Shown piece by piece: positions 47,201 to 60,597 of a DNA stretch of 64,000 nucleotides (the first letter of the stretch is position 1; the number at the start of each line of letters is the position of its first letter). Under the pieces are notes generated by a model. The model was not told where the DNA came from, did no database searches, and saw only the letters and a list, made by a program, of their open reading frames with translations. The DNA is from Glandiceps talaboti (Eukaryota; Hemichordata; Enteropneusta; Spengelidae). The DNA is taken from contig NW_027554294.1 of NCBI RefSeq assembly GCF_964340395.1, positions 83,501 through 147,500 of the forward strand, written 5' to 3'. The position numbers and the translations under genes are program-made.

Positions 47201-50200
47201 TAATACATATTATATACAAGTATATAGGTAAGGGTGAACACTCCACCAATTTGTACCATCAATACATATTATATACAAGTATTTAGGTAAGGGTGAACAC
47301 TCCACCTATTGTACCATTAATACATATTATATACAAGTATTTAGATAAGGGTGAATACTACACTTGTTGTACCATTAATACATATTATATACAAGTATTT
47401 AGGTAAGGGTGAACACTACACCTATTGTACCATTAATACATATTATATACAAGTATTTAGGTAAGGGTGAATACTCCACCTATTGTGCCATTAATACATA
47501 TTATATACAAGTATTTAGATAAGGGTGAATACTACACTTGTTGTACCATTAATACATATTATATACAAGTATTTAGGTAAGGGTGAATACTACACCTATT
47601 GTACCATTAATACATATTATATACAAGTATTTAGGTAAGGGTGAATACTCCACCTATTGTACCATTAATACATATTATATACAAGTATTTAGATAAGGGT
47701 GAATACTCCACCTATTGTACCATTAATACATATTATATACAAGTATTTAGGTAAGGGTGAACACTCCACCAATTTGTACCATTAATACATATTATATAGT
47801 ATACAAGTATTTAGGTAAGGGTGAACACTACACTTGTTGTACCATTAATACATATTATATACAAGTATTTAGGTAAGGGTGAATACTCCACCTATTGTAC
47901 CATTAATACATATTATATACAAGTATTTAGGTAAGGGTGAATACTCCACTTATTGTACCATTAATACATATTATATACAAGTATTTAGGTAAGGGTGAAC
48001 ACTACACTTGTTGTACCATTAATACATATTATATACAAGTATTTAGGTAAGGGTGAACACTACACCTGTTGTACCATTAATACATATTATATACAAGTAT
48101 ATAGGTAAGGGTGAATACTCCACCAATTGTACCATTAATACATATTATATACAAGTATTTAGGTAAGGGTGAACACTCCACCAATTTGTACCATTAATAC
48201 ATATTATATACAAGTATTTAGATAAGGGTGAACACTCCACCAATTGTACCATTAATACATATTATATACAAGTATTTAGGTAAGGGTGAACGCTACACCT
48301 GTTGTACCATTAATACATATTATATACAAGTATATAGGTAAGGGTGAACACTACACCTATTGTACCATTAATACATATTATATACAAGTATTTAGGTAAG
48401 GGTGAATACTACACTTGTTGTACCATTAATACATATTATATACAAGTATTTAGGTAAGGGTGAACACTACACCTATTGTACCATTAATACATATTATATA
48501 CAAGTATTTAGGTAAGGGTGAACACTACACCTATTGTACCATTAATACATATTATATACAAGTATTTAGGTAAGGGTGAACACTCCACCTATTGTACCAT
48601 TAATACATATTATATACAAGTATTTAGGTAATGGTGAACACTACACCTGTTGTACCATTAATGCATATTATATACAAGTATTTAGGTAAGGGTGAACACT
48701 CCACCTATTGTACCATTAATACATATTATATACAAGTATTTAGGTAAGGGTGAACGCTACACCTATTGTACCATTAATACATATTATATACAAGTATATA
48801 GGTAAGGGTGAACACTACACCTATTGTACCATTAATACATATTATATACAAGTATTTAGGTAAGGGTGAACACTACACCTATTGTACCATTAATACATAT
48901 TATATACAAGTATTTAGGTAAGGGTGAACACTACACCTATTGTACCATTAATACATATTATATACAAGTATTTAGGTAAGGGTGAACACTCCACCTATTG
49001 TACCATTAATACATATTATATACAAGTATTTAGGTAAGGGTGAACACTCCACCTATTGTACCATTAATACATATTATATACAAGTATTTAGGTAAGGGTG
49101 AACACTCCACCTATTGTACCATTAATACATATTATATACAAGTATTTAGGTAAGGGTGAACACTCCACCTATTGTACCATTAATACATATTATATATACA
49201 AGTATTTAGGTAAGGGTGAATACTCCACCTCTTGTACCATTAATACATATTATATACAAGTATTTAGATAAGGGTGAATACTACACCTATTGTACCATTA
49301 ATACATATTATATACAAGTATTTAGATAAGGGTGAATACTACACCTATTGTACCATTAATACATATTATATACAAGTATTTAGATAAGGGTGAATACTCC
49401 ACCTCTTGTACCATTAATACATATTATATACAAGTATTTAGATAAGGGTGAACACTCCACCTATTGTACCATTAATACATATTATATACAAGTATTTAGG
49501 TAAGGGTGAACACTCCACCTATTGTACCATTAATACATATTGTATACAAGTATATAGGTAAGGGTGAATACTCCACCTATTGTACCATTAATACATATTA
49601 TATACAAGTATTTAGGTAAGAGTGAATACTCCACCTGTTGTACCATTAATACATATTATATACAAGTATTTAGCTAAGGGTGAACACTACACCTATTGTA
49701 CCATTAATACAAATTATATACAAGTATATAGGTAATGGTGAACACTCCACCAATTTGTACCATCAATACATATTATATACAAGTATTTAGGTAAGGGTGA
49801 ACACTCCACCTATTGTACCATTAATACATATTATATACAAGTATTTAGATAAGGGTGAATACTACACTTGTTGTACCATTAATACATATTATATACAAGT
49901 ATTTAGGTAAGGGTGAATACTACACCTATTGTACCATTAATACATATTATATACATTCAAGTATTTAGGTAAGGGTGAATACTCCACCTATTGTACCATT
50001 AATACATATTATATACAAGTATTTAGATAAGGGTGAATACTCCACCTATTGTACCATTAATACATATTATATACAAGTATTTAGGTAAGGGTGAATACTA
50101 CACTTGTTGTACCATTAATACATATTATATACAAGTATTTAGGTAAGGGTGAACACTACACCTATTGTACCATTAATACATATTATATACAAGTATTTAG

Positions 50201-53081
50201 GTAAGGGTGAACACTACACCTATTGTACCATTAATACATATTATATACAAGTATTTAGGTAAGGGTGAACACTCCACCTATTGTACCATTAATACATATT
50301 ATATACAAGTATTTAGGTAAGGGTGAACACTACACCTGTTGTACCATTAATGCATATTATATACAAGTATTTAGGTAAGGGTGAACACTCCACCTATTGT
50401 ACCATTAATACATATTATATACAAGTATTTAGGTAAGGGTGAACGCTACACCTGTTGTACCATTAATACATATTATATACAAGTATATAGGTAAGGGTGA
50501 ACACTACACCTATTGTACCATTAATACATATTATATACAAGTATATAGGTAAGGGTGAACACTCCACCAATTTGTACCATCAATACATATTATATACAAG
50601 TATTTAGGTAAGGGTGAACACTCCACCTATTGTACCATTAATACATATTATATACAAGTATTTAGATAAGGGTGAATACTACACTTGTTGTACCATTAAT
50701 ACATATTATATACAAGTATTTAGGTAAGGGTGAACACTACACCTATTGTACCATTAATACATATTATATACAAGTATTTAGGTAAGGGTGAATACTCCAC
50801 CTATTGTACCATTAATACATATTATATACAAGTATTTAGATAAGGGTGAATACTACACTTGTTGTACCATTAATACATATTATATACAAGTATTTAGGTA
50901 AGGGTGAATACTACACCTATTGTACCATTAATACATATTATATACAAGTATTTAGGTAAGGGTGAATACTCCACCTATTGTACCATTAATACATATTATA
51001 TACAAGTATTTAGGTAAGGGTGAACACTCCACCAATTTGTACCATTAATACATATTATATACAAGTATTTAGGTAAGGGTGAACACTACACTTGTTGTAC
51101 CATTAATACATATTATATACAAGTATTTAGGTAAGGGTGAATACCCCACCTATTGTACCATTAATACATATTATATACAAGTATTTAGGTAAGGGTGAAT
51201 ACTCCACCTATTGTACCATTAATACATATTATATACAAGTATTTAGGTAAGGGTGAACACTACACTTGTTGTACCATTAATACATATTATATACAAGTAT
51301 TTAGGTAAGGGTGAACACTACACCTGTTGTACCATTAATACATATTATATACAAGTATATAGGTAAGGGTGAATACTCCACCAATTGTACCATTAATACA
51401 TATTATATACAAGTATTTAGGTAAGGGTGAACACTCCACCAATTTGTACCATTAATACATATTATATACAAGTATTTAGATAAGGGTGAACACTCCACCA
51501 ATTGTACCATTAATACATATTATATACAAGTATTTAGGTAAGGGTGAACGCTACACCTGTTGTACCATTAATACATATTATATACAAGTATATAGGTAAG
51601 GGTGAACACTACACCTATTGTACCATTAATACATATTATATACAAGTATTTAGGTAAGGGTGAATACTACACTTGTTGTACCATTAATACATATTATATA
51701 CAAGTATTTAGGTAAGGGTGAACACTACACCTATTGTACCATTAATACATATTATATACAAGTATTTAGGTAAGGGTGAACACTACACCTATTGTACCAT
51801 TAATACATATTATATACACGTATTTAGGTAAGGGTGAACACTCCACCTATTGTACCATTAATACATATTATATACAAGTATTTAGGTAAGGGTGAACACT
51901 ACACCTGTTGTACCATTAATGCATATTATATACAAGTATTTAGGTAAGGGTGAACACTCCACCTATTGTACCATTAATACATATTATATACAAGTATTTA
52001 GGTAAGGGTGAACGCTACACCTGTTGTACCATTAATACATATTATATACAAGTATATAGGTAAGGGTGAACACTACACCTATTGTACCATTAATACATAT
52101 TATATACAAGTATTTAGGTAAGGGTGAACACTACACCTATTGTACCATTAATACATATTATATACAAGTATTTAGGTAAGGGTGAACACTACACCTATTG
52201 TACCATTAATACATATTATATACAAGTATTTAGGTAAGGGTGAACACTCCACCTATTGTACCATTAATACATATTATATACAAGTATTTAGGTAAGGGTG
52301 AACACTCCACCTATTGTACCATTAATACATATTATATACAAGTATTTAGGTAAGGGTGAACACTCCACCTATTGTACCATTAATACATATTATATATACA
52401 AGTATTTAGGTAAGGGTGAATACTCCACCTCTTGTACCATTAATACATATTATATACAAGTATTTAGATAAGGGTGAATACTACACCTATTGTACCATTA
52501 ATACATATTATATACAAGTATTTAGATAAGGGTGAATACTACACCTATTGTACCATTAATACATATTATATACAAGTATTTAGATAAGGGTGAATACTCC
52601 ACCTCTTGTACCATTAATACATATTATATACAAGTATTTAGATAAGGGTGAACACTCCACCTATTGTACCATTAATACATATTATATACAAGTATTTAGG
52701 TAAGGGTGAACACTCCACCTATTGTACCATTAATACATATTGTATACAAGTATATAGGTAAGGGTGAATACTCCACCTATTGTACCATTAATACATATTA
52801 TATACAAGTATTTAGGTAAGAGTGAATACTCCACCTGTTGTACCATTAATACATATTATATACAAGTATTTAGGTAAGGGTGAACACTACACCTATTGTA
52901 CCATTAATACAAATTATATACAAGTATATAGGTAATGGTGAACACTCCACCTATTGTACCATTAATACATATTATATACAAGTATTTAGGTAAGGGTGAA
53001 CACTCCATCTATTGGACCATTAATACATATTATATACAAGTATATAGGTAATGGTGAACACTCCACCTATTGTACCATTAA
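44290..53081. repeat. 8.8-kb satellite of ~150 58-bp monomers
   Basis: The monomer contains GGTAAGGGTGAACACTCCAC, CTATTGTACCATTAATACAT and ATTATATACAAGTATTTA; GGTAAG starts at 44305, 44363 and 44421 confirm 58 bp. Common variants are GAACACT/GAATACT, CTCCACC/CTACACC and CTATTG/CTGTTG/CAATTG. A few monomers carry a 7-8 bp insertion (TACATTGT). Every monomer has a dyad (TTGTA....TAATACATATTA....TACAA) and an AGGTAAGGG splice-donor-like word. No open frame of note crosses it. Confidence 0.96.
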
Positions 53082-53820
53082 AGGGCCACTGCAATTCTAT
53101 TTCTTTCTTTACAATACATGTAATATGTTCATACTGCCCCCTAATGAAAGGAATGTATGATTAAATGTTGATTTACTGCAAGTTGTCACCTCTTCACTTG
53201 AAAAATCTGACGAACATTCGCCGCCCCGTTCGAAGATACATTTTCTAGAACTTGTTGTGACCGAGCCTCCATAGCAATGCATGTTAGGAAGGTGAAGTTC
53301 AAGGTTATGTGTTCCTACTATGATGACATAACAGGAATGCTTTCATATGCAAATATAAATTCTCGCTCAGCAGAGGGTGTCATGGATGTGGAAGCAGCAT
53401 AATTTCTAACTAGATTTTCACTATTCGTGGTCACTTTTTTCTCCTCAGTGCTATAGAAATGGTTGTGGTTGTCGGTGGCCAAATGGTTAAACCACTTGCC
53501 TCTTACCACTGCGGTCGGGGTTCGAACCCCATTCAGGGTTCGATTAAAATTTACCACGCTGTAAGTAAGAAGAGTGTCGTTCAATTTGACTACCGAACAA
53601 CGCAGGTTTTCCCTGGGTTCTCCGGTTTCCTCCCGCATTAACACTGAACCCATGAGGGATGGCCCTCACTGGACTTCTTGGACAAGTGTTTAAAGGTGCC
53701 TGTAAATGGGCTTTATGCCCGTTGGTTTGCCTGAACAAATAAATAAATTTAAAAAAATGTGTTAAGTGGCTATTTTTTATTGGTTTGATGAAAAGTGAAA
53801 AATAGAATTGCAGTGGCCAT
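53082..53820. mobile_element. Kolobok-like non-autonomous DNA element
   Basis: 739 bp. The left end AGGGCCACTGCAATTCTATT is inverted at the right end (reverse complement ATGGCCACTGCAATTCTATT). Both flanks are TTAA (53078-53081, 53821-53824). TTAA targets with AGGG-type ends fit Kolobok better than piggyBac. It interrupts the last satellite monomer, whose remainder (AACATATTATAAGTATTTAGG) follows at 53824. It has no transposase and carries a SINE inside. Confidence 0.8.
53462..53758 (+). mobile_element. tRNA-derived SINE, full-length-like copy
   Basis: The tRNA-like head has a perfect A box TGGCCAAATGG (53476-53486) and B box GGTTCGAACCC (53519-53529), the internal RNA polymerase III promoter. 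A central part with CCCTGGGTTCTCCGGTTTCC is followed by a tail ending in AAATAAATAAATTTAAAAAAA. Frames on either strand (53318-53738) are shadows. The CCGGTTTCC block recalls central domains shared by several animal SINEs, possibly the MetaSINE type; not verified. Confidence 0.82.
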
Positions 53821-54179
53821 TTAAAACATATTATAAGTATTTAGGTACATACACCAGATACACATTATCTCCAATGAGTTGACACTATTCTGTATGTTGT
53901 CAAATAATGATGTCATGAATTTTGTCATTGTCATTTTTTGATAGCCCCAGAAAGTCAAAGGATCGTTCTATGATATACTTTGTGTGTCTACAGTTCATGC
54001 TTGGTGCTGCCATATTTGTTTTGATCTTGCATACTATGTATATAATTGCTACCATACTCCGGTCATCATATCGGCAACATAACATAGCCATGCATTGCAA
54101 TATTGTAAGAGTAGGTCTGTTAGTATCATAACATTGTAACATGTACCAAGGCATCACTGCACTGTACCCCTAGAAATTA
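53821..54179. other. Satellite remnant, then non-coding
   Basis: Bases 53824-53845 are the rest of the interrupted satellite monomer. No gene beyond it. Confidence 0.55.
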
Positions 54180-54650
54180 TTACGCAATTTGGAAGTTCGA
54201 CGTTTTTACGGACCACTGATGACATATACATAGTGCAGTTGAATTTCTGGGTTGTAGAAGTATGACATTTATATTGTCGATAATTGAAATTTGTTTTAAA
54301 TGTTTTAAAAGAATAACTACATTTTAATGTTTGTTAGTACAGTAATATTCCTAAATCATTGAGTTGAATTGAGAAATCGGGACTTGCAGCAACACGGAGC
54401 ACCATATATAAACATTTGCGATGCAAGTGATGAACATATTCAGTTATTCAGAGCCCATAATTTTGTATCTAAAATGATGTTTTTCTTTGGAAAAAATCTG
54501 CTTTAAGTGGCTTTTAAATATATTGAGATGAAACCATATAATAATGGGAGACATACTTTATTTTTTGTTTGTTTTACCGGATATGTCTGAATTTGATTGA
54601 TGAATCCTGTGACTCAAATATTACATGATCAATGCTACACTGTACAAAAA
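54180..54650. repeat. Diverged copy of the Harbinger-like element's centre
   Basis: It matches 31095-31510 in order and orientation (TTGAATTTC.GGGTTG, GTACAGTAA.ATTCCTAAAT, GCAAGTGATGAAC, GACTC.AATCTAACATGATCAATGC). Inverted termini were not found. Confidence 0.7.
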
Positions 54651-55150
54651 GTGAGATTTAACAGGGTGGGTAAACCATGTGGTAAACATGGTTAAAGTAC
54701 CATCTTTGTCCATGTTTGTCCTCGTGTGACCATGTTCACACATCTTGTTTACCAACACCTTTGACCAGCAGACTCAGTAGCACTTTTCATACTAAATTAC
54801 GTAGCCAGTGAAATATCTTCACACATCACAATATGTTACCTTTATACTTTCCATGGGTAAAGAAGGGGATATATGCTCTTTTAGATTGGGGCTATATAGA
54901 ACTGTGTTTATCCACATTTAGAGAGGGGTCCAAACTTGGACACACATTGGCATTATAGATCTGTGTATCCTCCATGGGGTAAAGTAGGGAGTATGTGGTC
55001 ATATAGACTGGGGGGGGGGGGGGTGTAGAACCATGTTTATCTACATTTAGAAAGAGGTTCAAACTTGGACACACAATGTTAGCATTATATCTTCATATCC
55101 TCCATAGGGTAAAGTAGGGAGTATGTGGTCATTTATGATTTAGACTAGGG
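54651..55150. repeat. ~120-bp tandem repeat, about 2.5 copies
   Basis: GGGTAAAG.AGGG blocks at 54855, 54976 and 55097 are spaced 120-121 bp, each followed by GTTTATCCACATTTAGA and CAAACTTGGACACACA. A run of G at 55011-55023 lies inside. Confidence 0.78.
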
Positions 55151-56585
55151 TGTATAGAATGCGAAAACAGCTGTTTATATACCATTCTACCTGTTGCTTA
55201 TTGGGTAATACTAAGATAAACAGCCACATTCGTTCAATATATTAATATTATGATTATTGGAGGTGCTGAAACGGATAACCGAACTGGAAAAACTAGTGTT
55301 TCTAAACTTAAAGGTTACAGACTTAATTTGAAATAACAATTTTCAATCTTATGATAGTATATCAGAAGTTTATAGGACTAACGTTCTTCATATTATCGTG
55401 AACGAGGCTGCTTGCGTAACCATTGACTAAATTAGCTTAATCCAGATGTTGTGCATTCGCTCGGTCGTTACAAATGCTAATGACCTCAAACTTATGAAAT
55501 CGGCTTTAGTTACCCGACCCCACTAAGATTTTCACGCCGACCCGTACCTTTTTTTTACGTATTTGAACGAAGTCGCGAAAATCGTGAAGTCTCGCAAGAA
55601 ATAGTGGGTGCGGAAACTGACACCAACTTAAAAAACAATATAAACCTATTCTTCCAATCTGTAATGGCTGTACATCTGATAGAAAGAAATAAACAACACA
55701 GAGACCATTTGGAAAACAATGGAAAACCTGAACTAGACACTCACACATGAAAAAAATACAAGACAATAAAATAAAAAATCTACCAACCCAACTATTTTAA
55801 CATTGAATGTAATCGGAACCACACAATTTTTTTTTATTTCGCCTTACATGTATTTCCATTCAGAATTTTTTTGTAATTTTCATTATGAACTCAAATGCAT
55901 GTACATTTGTCCTCATGTGGCCTTGAAGTTTTCTCACCAATTCTTAGAAAGTTGTCATCATAACTTATAATATTGTGAACCTTGTATCCAACCAAATTAT
56001 TTTCATACTTTGCCTTATTATTTTACCCTTGGAGTTGCTATGATGAATATGCTGTTTTATAGAGTTTAACTAATGTATTTTTAGTTGGGGTTATTTTCTG
56101 TTAAAAGTATGTTTGAGGGTTCAGTACGATTGAGTGAATGATTGTGTAGTCAGGCCTGACGCTGAGTAATTGTGATGTTATGATCGGGAAATATTCATTT
56201 ATTGGCAATTCATCACACAACATTAAAGGTATACTATGTTAGATGTCTCTAAATTCTTTAAACGTCATTTATTTCTTTTCATATTTGTGTTCATTAATTC
56301 ACAGTATTTGAATCATTTAGTTCCATTTGTCTCATTTCACATTGTCACATTAGAAGTACATGTGTTCTTTTCATCTTCCAATTCTGAATCATTTATTTGC
56401 AATTGTTCATTCCATGTGTGCTTTCATGTGTATGCTGAACTTCAAGTCAAATATATTTGTTCAATTTCGTTGGTCTTGTTTTTTACTGCTAATGGTTGAG
56501 GTGTTACTATTTACTTCCTAAGTTTTATTTCTTAACTTCAACCCCTCTAAATGAATAAGGTTACATTTGTTTGGTAGTTGATTTG
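55151..56585. other. No feature recognised
   Basis: Frames at 55506-55766 (minus) and 56236-56499 (plus) have no recognised domain. No splice-supported exon seen. Confidence 0.45.
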
Positions 56586-56589
56586 AAGT

Positions 56590-57420
56590 GATTTCTTATC
56601 TCATCAAACGCGTTGCATCGCTAAAGGACCCACTTGGATATTTGTCACCTCTGCACATCAAGGCGAAAATGTTAATGCTGTGGTCTATTCGTAAGGTAAT
56701 TAAAAGTTCAATGTACAGTTGAAGGTGACAAGTTCATTGCTAAAAGTTTCCAAACGATAAGATGTGGCTGTATAGTGTTAAAAGCACTTGAAAAGTCAAA
56801 GAACATTAATCTGATTGAACTTCCAGGTTTTTCTGAATGAGAATATACATTATTTAAAACATGTAACATCACATCCTTCTATACCCCTGTTCTTACGATA
56901 GGCAAACTGTAATGGGTCAATAAAATCAGAGACTATAACTATTAACTTATTTGTAAAACTACTCGTTCACAGACTTGCATAACGGCAGACGTCAACGCAA
57001 CTGGTCTAAGATCGTTCATTGATGATATCACAGCTTTCTTTGGGACAGGAACAATATGAGAAGTTTTCCATGACATCGGAGCTAAGTCATGTTGAAAGCA
57101 CAAATTGAATATGACAGACAGAATACGAGCAAGTTGATCAGCGCACAAGTTCAGAACACAGTGAGTAAAATTATCAGGCCCCGACGCTTTGTTTGGGAGC
57201 ACACTGGAGCACCCGAAGCACCTCTTCCTTGTCGGTCGAGAGACGGTCGCCATCAGTGATATTTGAGGACGCTGCTCTCAGTTCATTCCTGATTGCTATG
57301 CTCGAAAGAGAAAACATAGCAATCAAACCTGTTATAGAATGCATTTAGTTCGTTTGCACGAGTTGTTGAATTGTCTCCTGTAGCATTGGTGTTTTGCTAC
57401 CATCAGAGTAACCACTCATA
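56590..57420 (-). mobile_element. Jockey/CR1-type LINE reverse-transcriptase relic
   Basis: Minus strand, in order: ANELNAFYNRFDCY, DKEEVLRVLQCA, NKASGPDNFTHCVLNLCADQ (RT start), MSWKTSHIVPVPKKAVISS, LRPVALTSAVMQVCERVV, DPLQFAYRKNRG, and LMFFDFSSAFNTIQPHLI (motif A). Frames change at least four times. Motifs B and C are not recognised beyond about 56600. The fragment is dead. Confidence 0.84.
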
Positions 57421-58427
57421 AGTTTCAGTACATTCCATCTACAGCTGAATGAAACTACTACTTAGGGGTAGAACAGAAGTCTCTCTGTACAGCTCAGAGT
57501 AAAAATGGAGGTGTACAGTCGATTTCAGTGTGCAGGAAAACTGATGTAATAAAACATGACAAAAGTTACACTTGATCAATATATTGCTCAAAGTAATGTA
57601 GTTGGAAAGATTGTGATGAATTGGTTGATTTAATGTTGGTAGGGATAAGCTTATTGGGACCTACAATGAGTGAACATGATAGTCAAGATTTTGATGGTGA
57701 TAAAATAGTATCACAGTATTGACTCATAGGACTAAAATAATAAGACAGACATTAAGAGAAATATATAGACAAACAAATTAATATTTTCAATGTTTAAAGT
57801 TTGTGGCTAATGACTTTTCCATTTGGCTGATTTGAAAATGAACAATGTTATTCTAATGGCTATGACGGTTTTGTTTTTTAAACCAACAGCTGCAGTGTTG
57901 ACTGTCTTTAAAATGTGTTGTGACATATTGTGAGAGACCTTGTTAATTACTTTTCATCCGTGTCAGAGAATTAGATGTCATTCAATAAAATAAATATTGA
58001 TGGTCAACACCCCTGGAAAATAACCCCAATCAATACAAGTACACTGGAAACTGATGGAAAACCCAGGGAAAACCTTGGAATTTTTTTTTTACTCCAAGTG
58101 TTTGAATCCTGCTTTCCTTACCTTCAGGGTTAATTATCAAAATCAAGCCAATTTCTGTCTATCACAGACACATTGTAGAATTGAAATAACGCCAATTTCT
58201 TTTAAAACATGTTTACAAGTAATATTGAAAAAAAAAGAACTATAGGCAAGCATCATTTTGGTGACAATAAGTCTGAAACTTATGTCGAGAAACAAGTGTA
58301 TGTGTTTCAGTAGTAAGGCATCATTTTACATCGGCTAGCACACATTTAGGCAAAATGATGGAAATAGAAAAAACATACAAGATTGTCACAAATGATAGAC
58401 CTTCAGAGTGTTTTGTTTGTTTATAAC
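57421..58427. other. No feature recognised
   Basis: Non-coding. Bases 58115-58215 resemble the CTTCAGGGT..AATTATCAAAATCAAGCC block of 34.3-36.2 kb. Confidence 0.45.
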
Positions 58428-58437
58428 TTTAAAATCA

Positions 58438-58640
58438 GGGGTTGTCGGTTGTGCCGAGTGGTGAAACCACTTTCCTCTTACCACTGTGGTTGGGGTTCAA
58501 ACCATTCGTTGTTTAGTTTGACTCTACTGAACAATGCAGGTTTCCCCGTGTACTCCGGTTCCCCTTGCATTATCAAACACTGAATCCATGAGGGATGACC
58601 CTCACTGGATTTCTTGGCAGATAAGTGTTTACTTAGAGAA
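58438..58640 (+). mobile_element. tRNA-derived SINE, degenerate copy
   Basis: Same family as 53462-53758: head GGGTTGTCGGTTGTGCCGAG (decayed A box), B box GGTTCAAACCA (58494-58504), central CCCCGTGTACTCCGGTTCCC and CCATGAGGGATGACCCTCAC. About 75% similar by eye and 3'-truncated. Confidence 0.75.
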
Positions 58641-60585
58641 CTATCCAGTATAATTATTTTTATTATTATTTTTATTATGTACTTGAAATACATTCTCAGG
58701 TGTGTAAAAAGAAGTGCAATATGTCACATCTTGATAGGACAAACAATTTATTATACCAGAAGTGAAATTGAAAATTCTCTTGTCCATTGACAAGTGACCT
58801 TTGAAAAAAAAATTGAAGCCTGCAGGTGCAAAGCATAGTCCCAGGTGAACATTTTTGTTGCCCAACTTCAGTTTGAGCACTGTGTTGACATAAGAGATTA
58901 TATAGTATTTAAAGCCTTATCACTTTGCTTAAAGGATACTATCTATAGTATTGTAATCAAGATTTGGACTGAGTTGTTAAATGGTGCTAATGCCAAGCAA
59001 AGTGATATTATCCTTAGGTAGGTGGATGAGAGTCACGCATGTATTGCTAATATTCATAGATATCTCCCTCCAGGTGTACACTTTTCACCACTCTCATGAC
59101 TCCTTTCCTTTACTTCTTAGCCGAGGGAAAAGACAACATAACATAGCCGACTACCCAGTTTGTAAGGGCCACTCAGTATACATCTCGAGTACCAATATTT
59201 AATGTCACAATGTCTCACATTGATACTTTACCAACCAAATTTGATAATTGCATTACAATCTACTCTCCCTAGCTCCCATGTCTTTCAATGCAAAATACAC
59301 TTTACCATCAATACCTCAAAACTATAACTCAGGAATATTGTCATAGCCGACACTTTTCCCGGATTTTGCATGTGCAAAAACGGCAACAATCTCTTGATGA
59401 GTAAAATTTGCATTCATTGATACATGGCTCTCATATATCGGGAGTTCATATATTCTTTTAATGCACTTTTAGCACAACTGAACTGATTATTTTTTCTTGA
59501 GTGCTTGGAAATATCCTGTGTCAACACACAATTTTGCCAGTATAAAGACTGCTACTTCCACTAATTCCTTTTGGCTCAGGTGTGTTACTTGTTGTCTGCT
59601 AAAGGGCCTCCATGCCTTTCATCTATTTATACATGGCACTCCTATGGACCTTTCATAATTTGTTATACAGTACTTATGGTGTGATGTACAAAGGCAGATA
59701 ATTTCCACCCGAATGGTACTGTGTATTGCTCACATACCAAATCCCAGCACATTTGAAACCCAAAAGCTTTCTGTCGTGTGATATTTTAACATGGTCATAC
59801 CAACTTTTGTCATCACATTTGAAGTGAAAAATCTCCTTGTTCTAGATATCTTGTAACTTCCACCCATTGATCTAATTTGAAGTCCTCCTATTTTATCCAG
59901 AGACTCGGGTATCTCATATCAATGCACATACATGGTTTAAAGGCATAACTAATAGTGGTGGTGGGTCCTTTCCAACTTTCCCTCACACTGATAGTGCTCC
60001 AGACTTTAATCTGTCTGATATAGTTGTAGAAATAAACTGGCCAAAGTCTTTACATCCAGGACTGTTTTGAAGTACTATAAGTGATGGGTATGAATGATTA
60101 TAAGACTTGCTCTTAAAATTTCCCTTACAAGGAGTCACATAGTGAGATACCTATATTCCCTCTGATAGCCAGTCTATGATTTGTTTTTCACAACTATTGT
60201 CAACTTGTCCCACGTATGTACGTGATTATGTATTTTAACGGCTATTAAATCATTTTGGTTTCTTAATGTCATGTACCAGGGAGATATGTTGATTTTTTCC
60301 CTAGGCTACTGCTTCAACATCCGAGACGTAGAGTCATGCCTGGGTGCACCCTCAACAGACACCCAAGAGAAGGTTTCACATTACTGCACATTTATATTCC
60401 ATTTCCCACATTGGAATATCGAACTGAAAGAAAATTTTAACACCCCTTTTAATTACATGTAGAAGGCACCCCAGACAGGATCCTACAAAAGGCAGGCTGT
60501 CATAAGGCAATGCCTTTTGGTGATCACACCCCTGTCTCAGAGTACTAATATCTTAACTTACAAGCTCACACTCAAATAGAGAACA
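58641..60585. other. Non-coding; solo R1 end at 59471
   Basis: AGCACAACTGAACTGATTA at 59471-59489 is the first arm of the R1 hairpin with nothing of the body after it. The frame at 60271-60462 has no recognised domain. Confidence 0.4.
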
Positions 60586-60597
60586 CATGAATGAAAT

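Noticed and set aside
44290-53081. CRISPR-like array
   Set aside because: The monomers are directly adjacent 58-bp repeats with no unique spacers, in animal DNA; this is a satellite.
53462-53535. tRNA gene
   Set aside because: A and B boxes are present, but the head does not fold as a full tRNA with an acceptor stem and is joined to a SINE body and A-rich tail.
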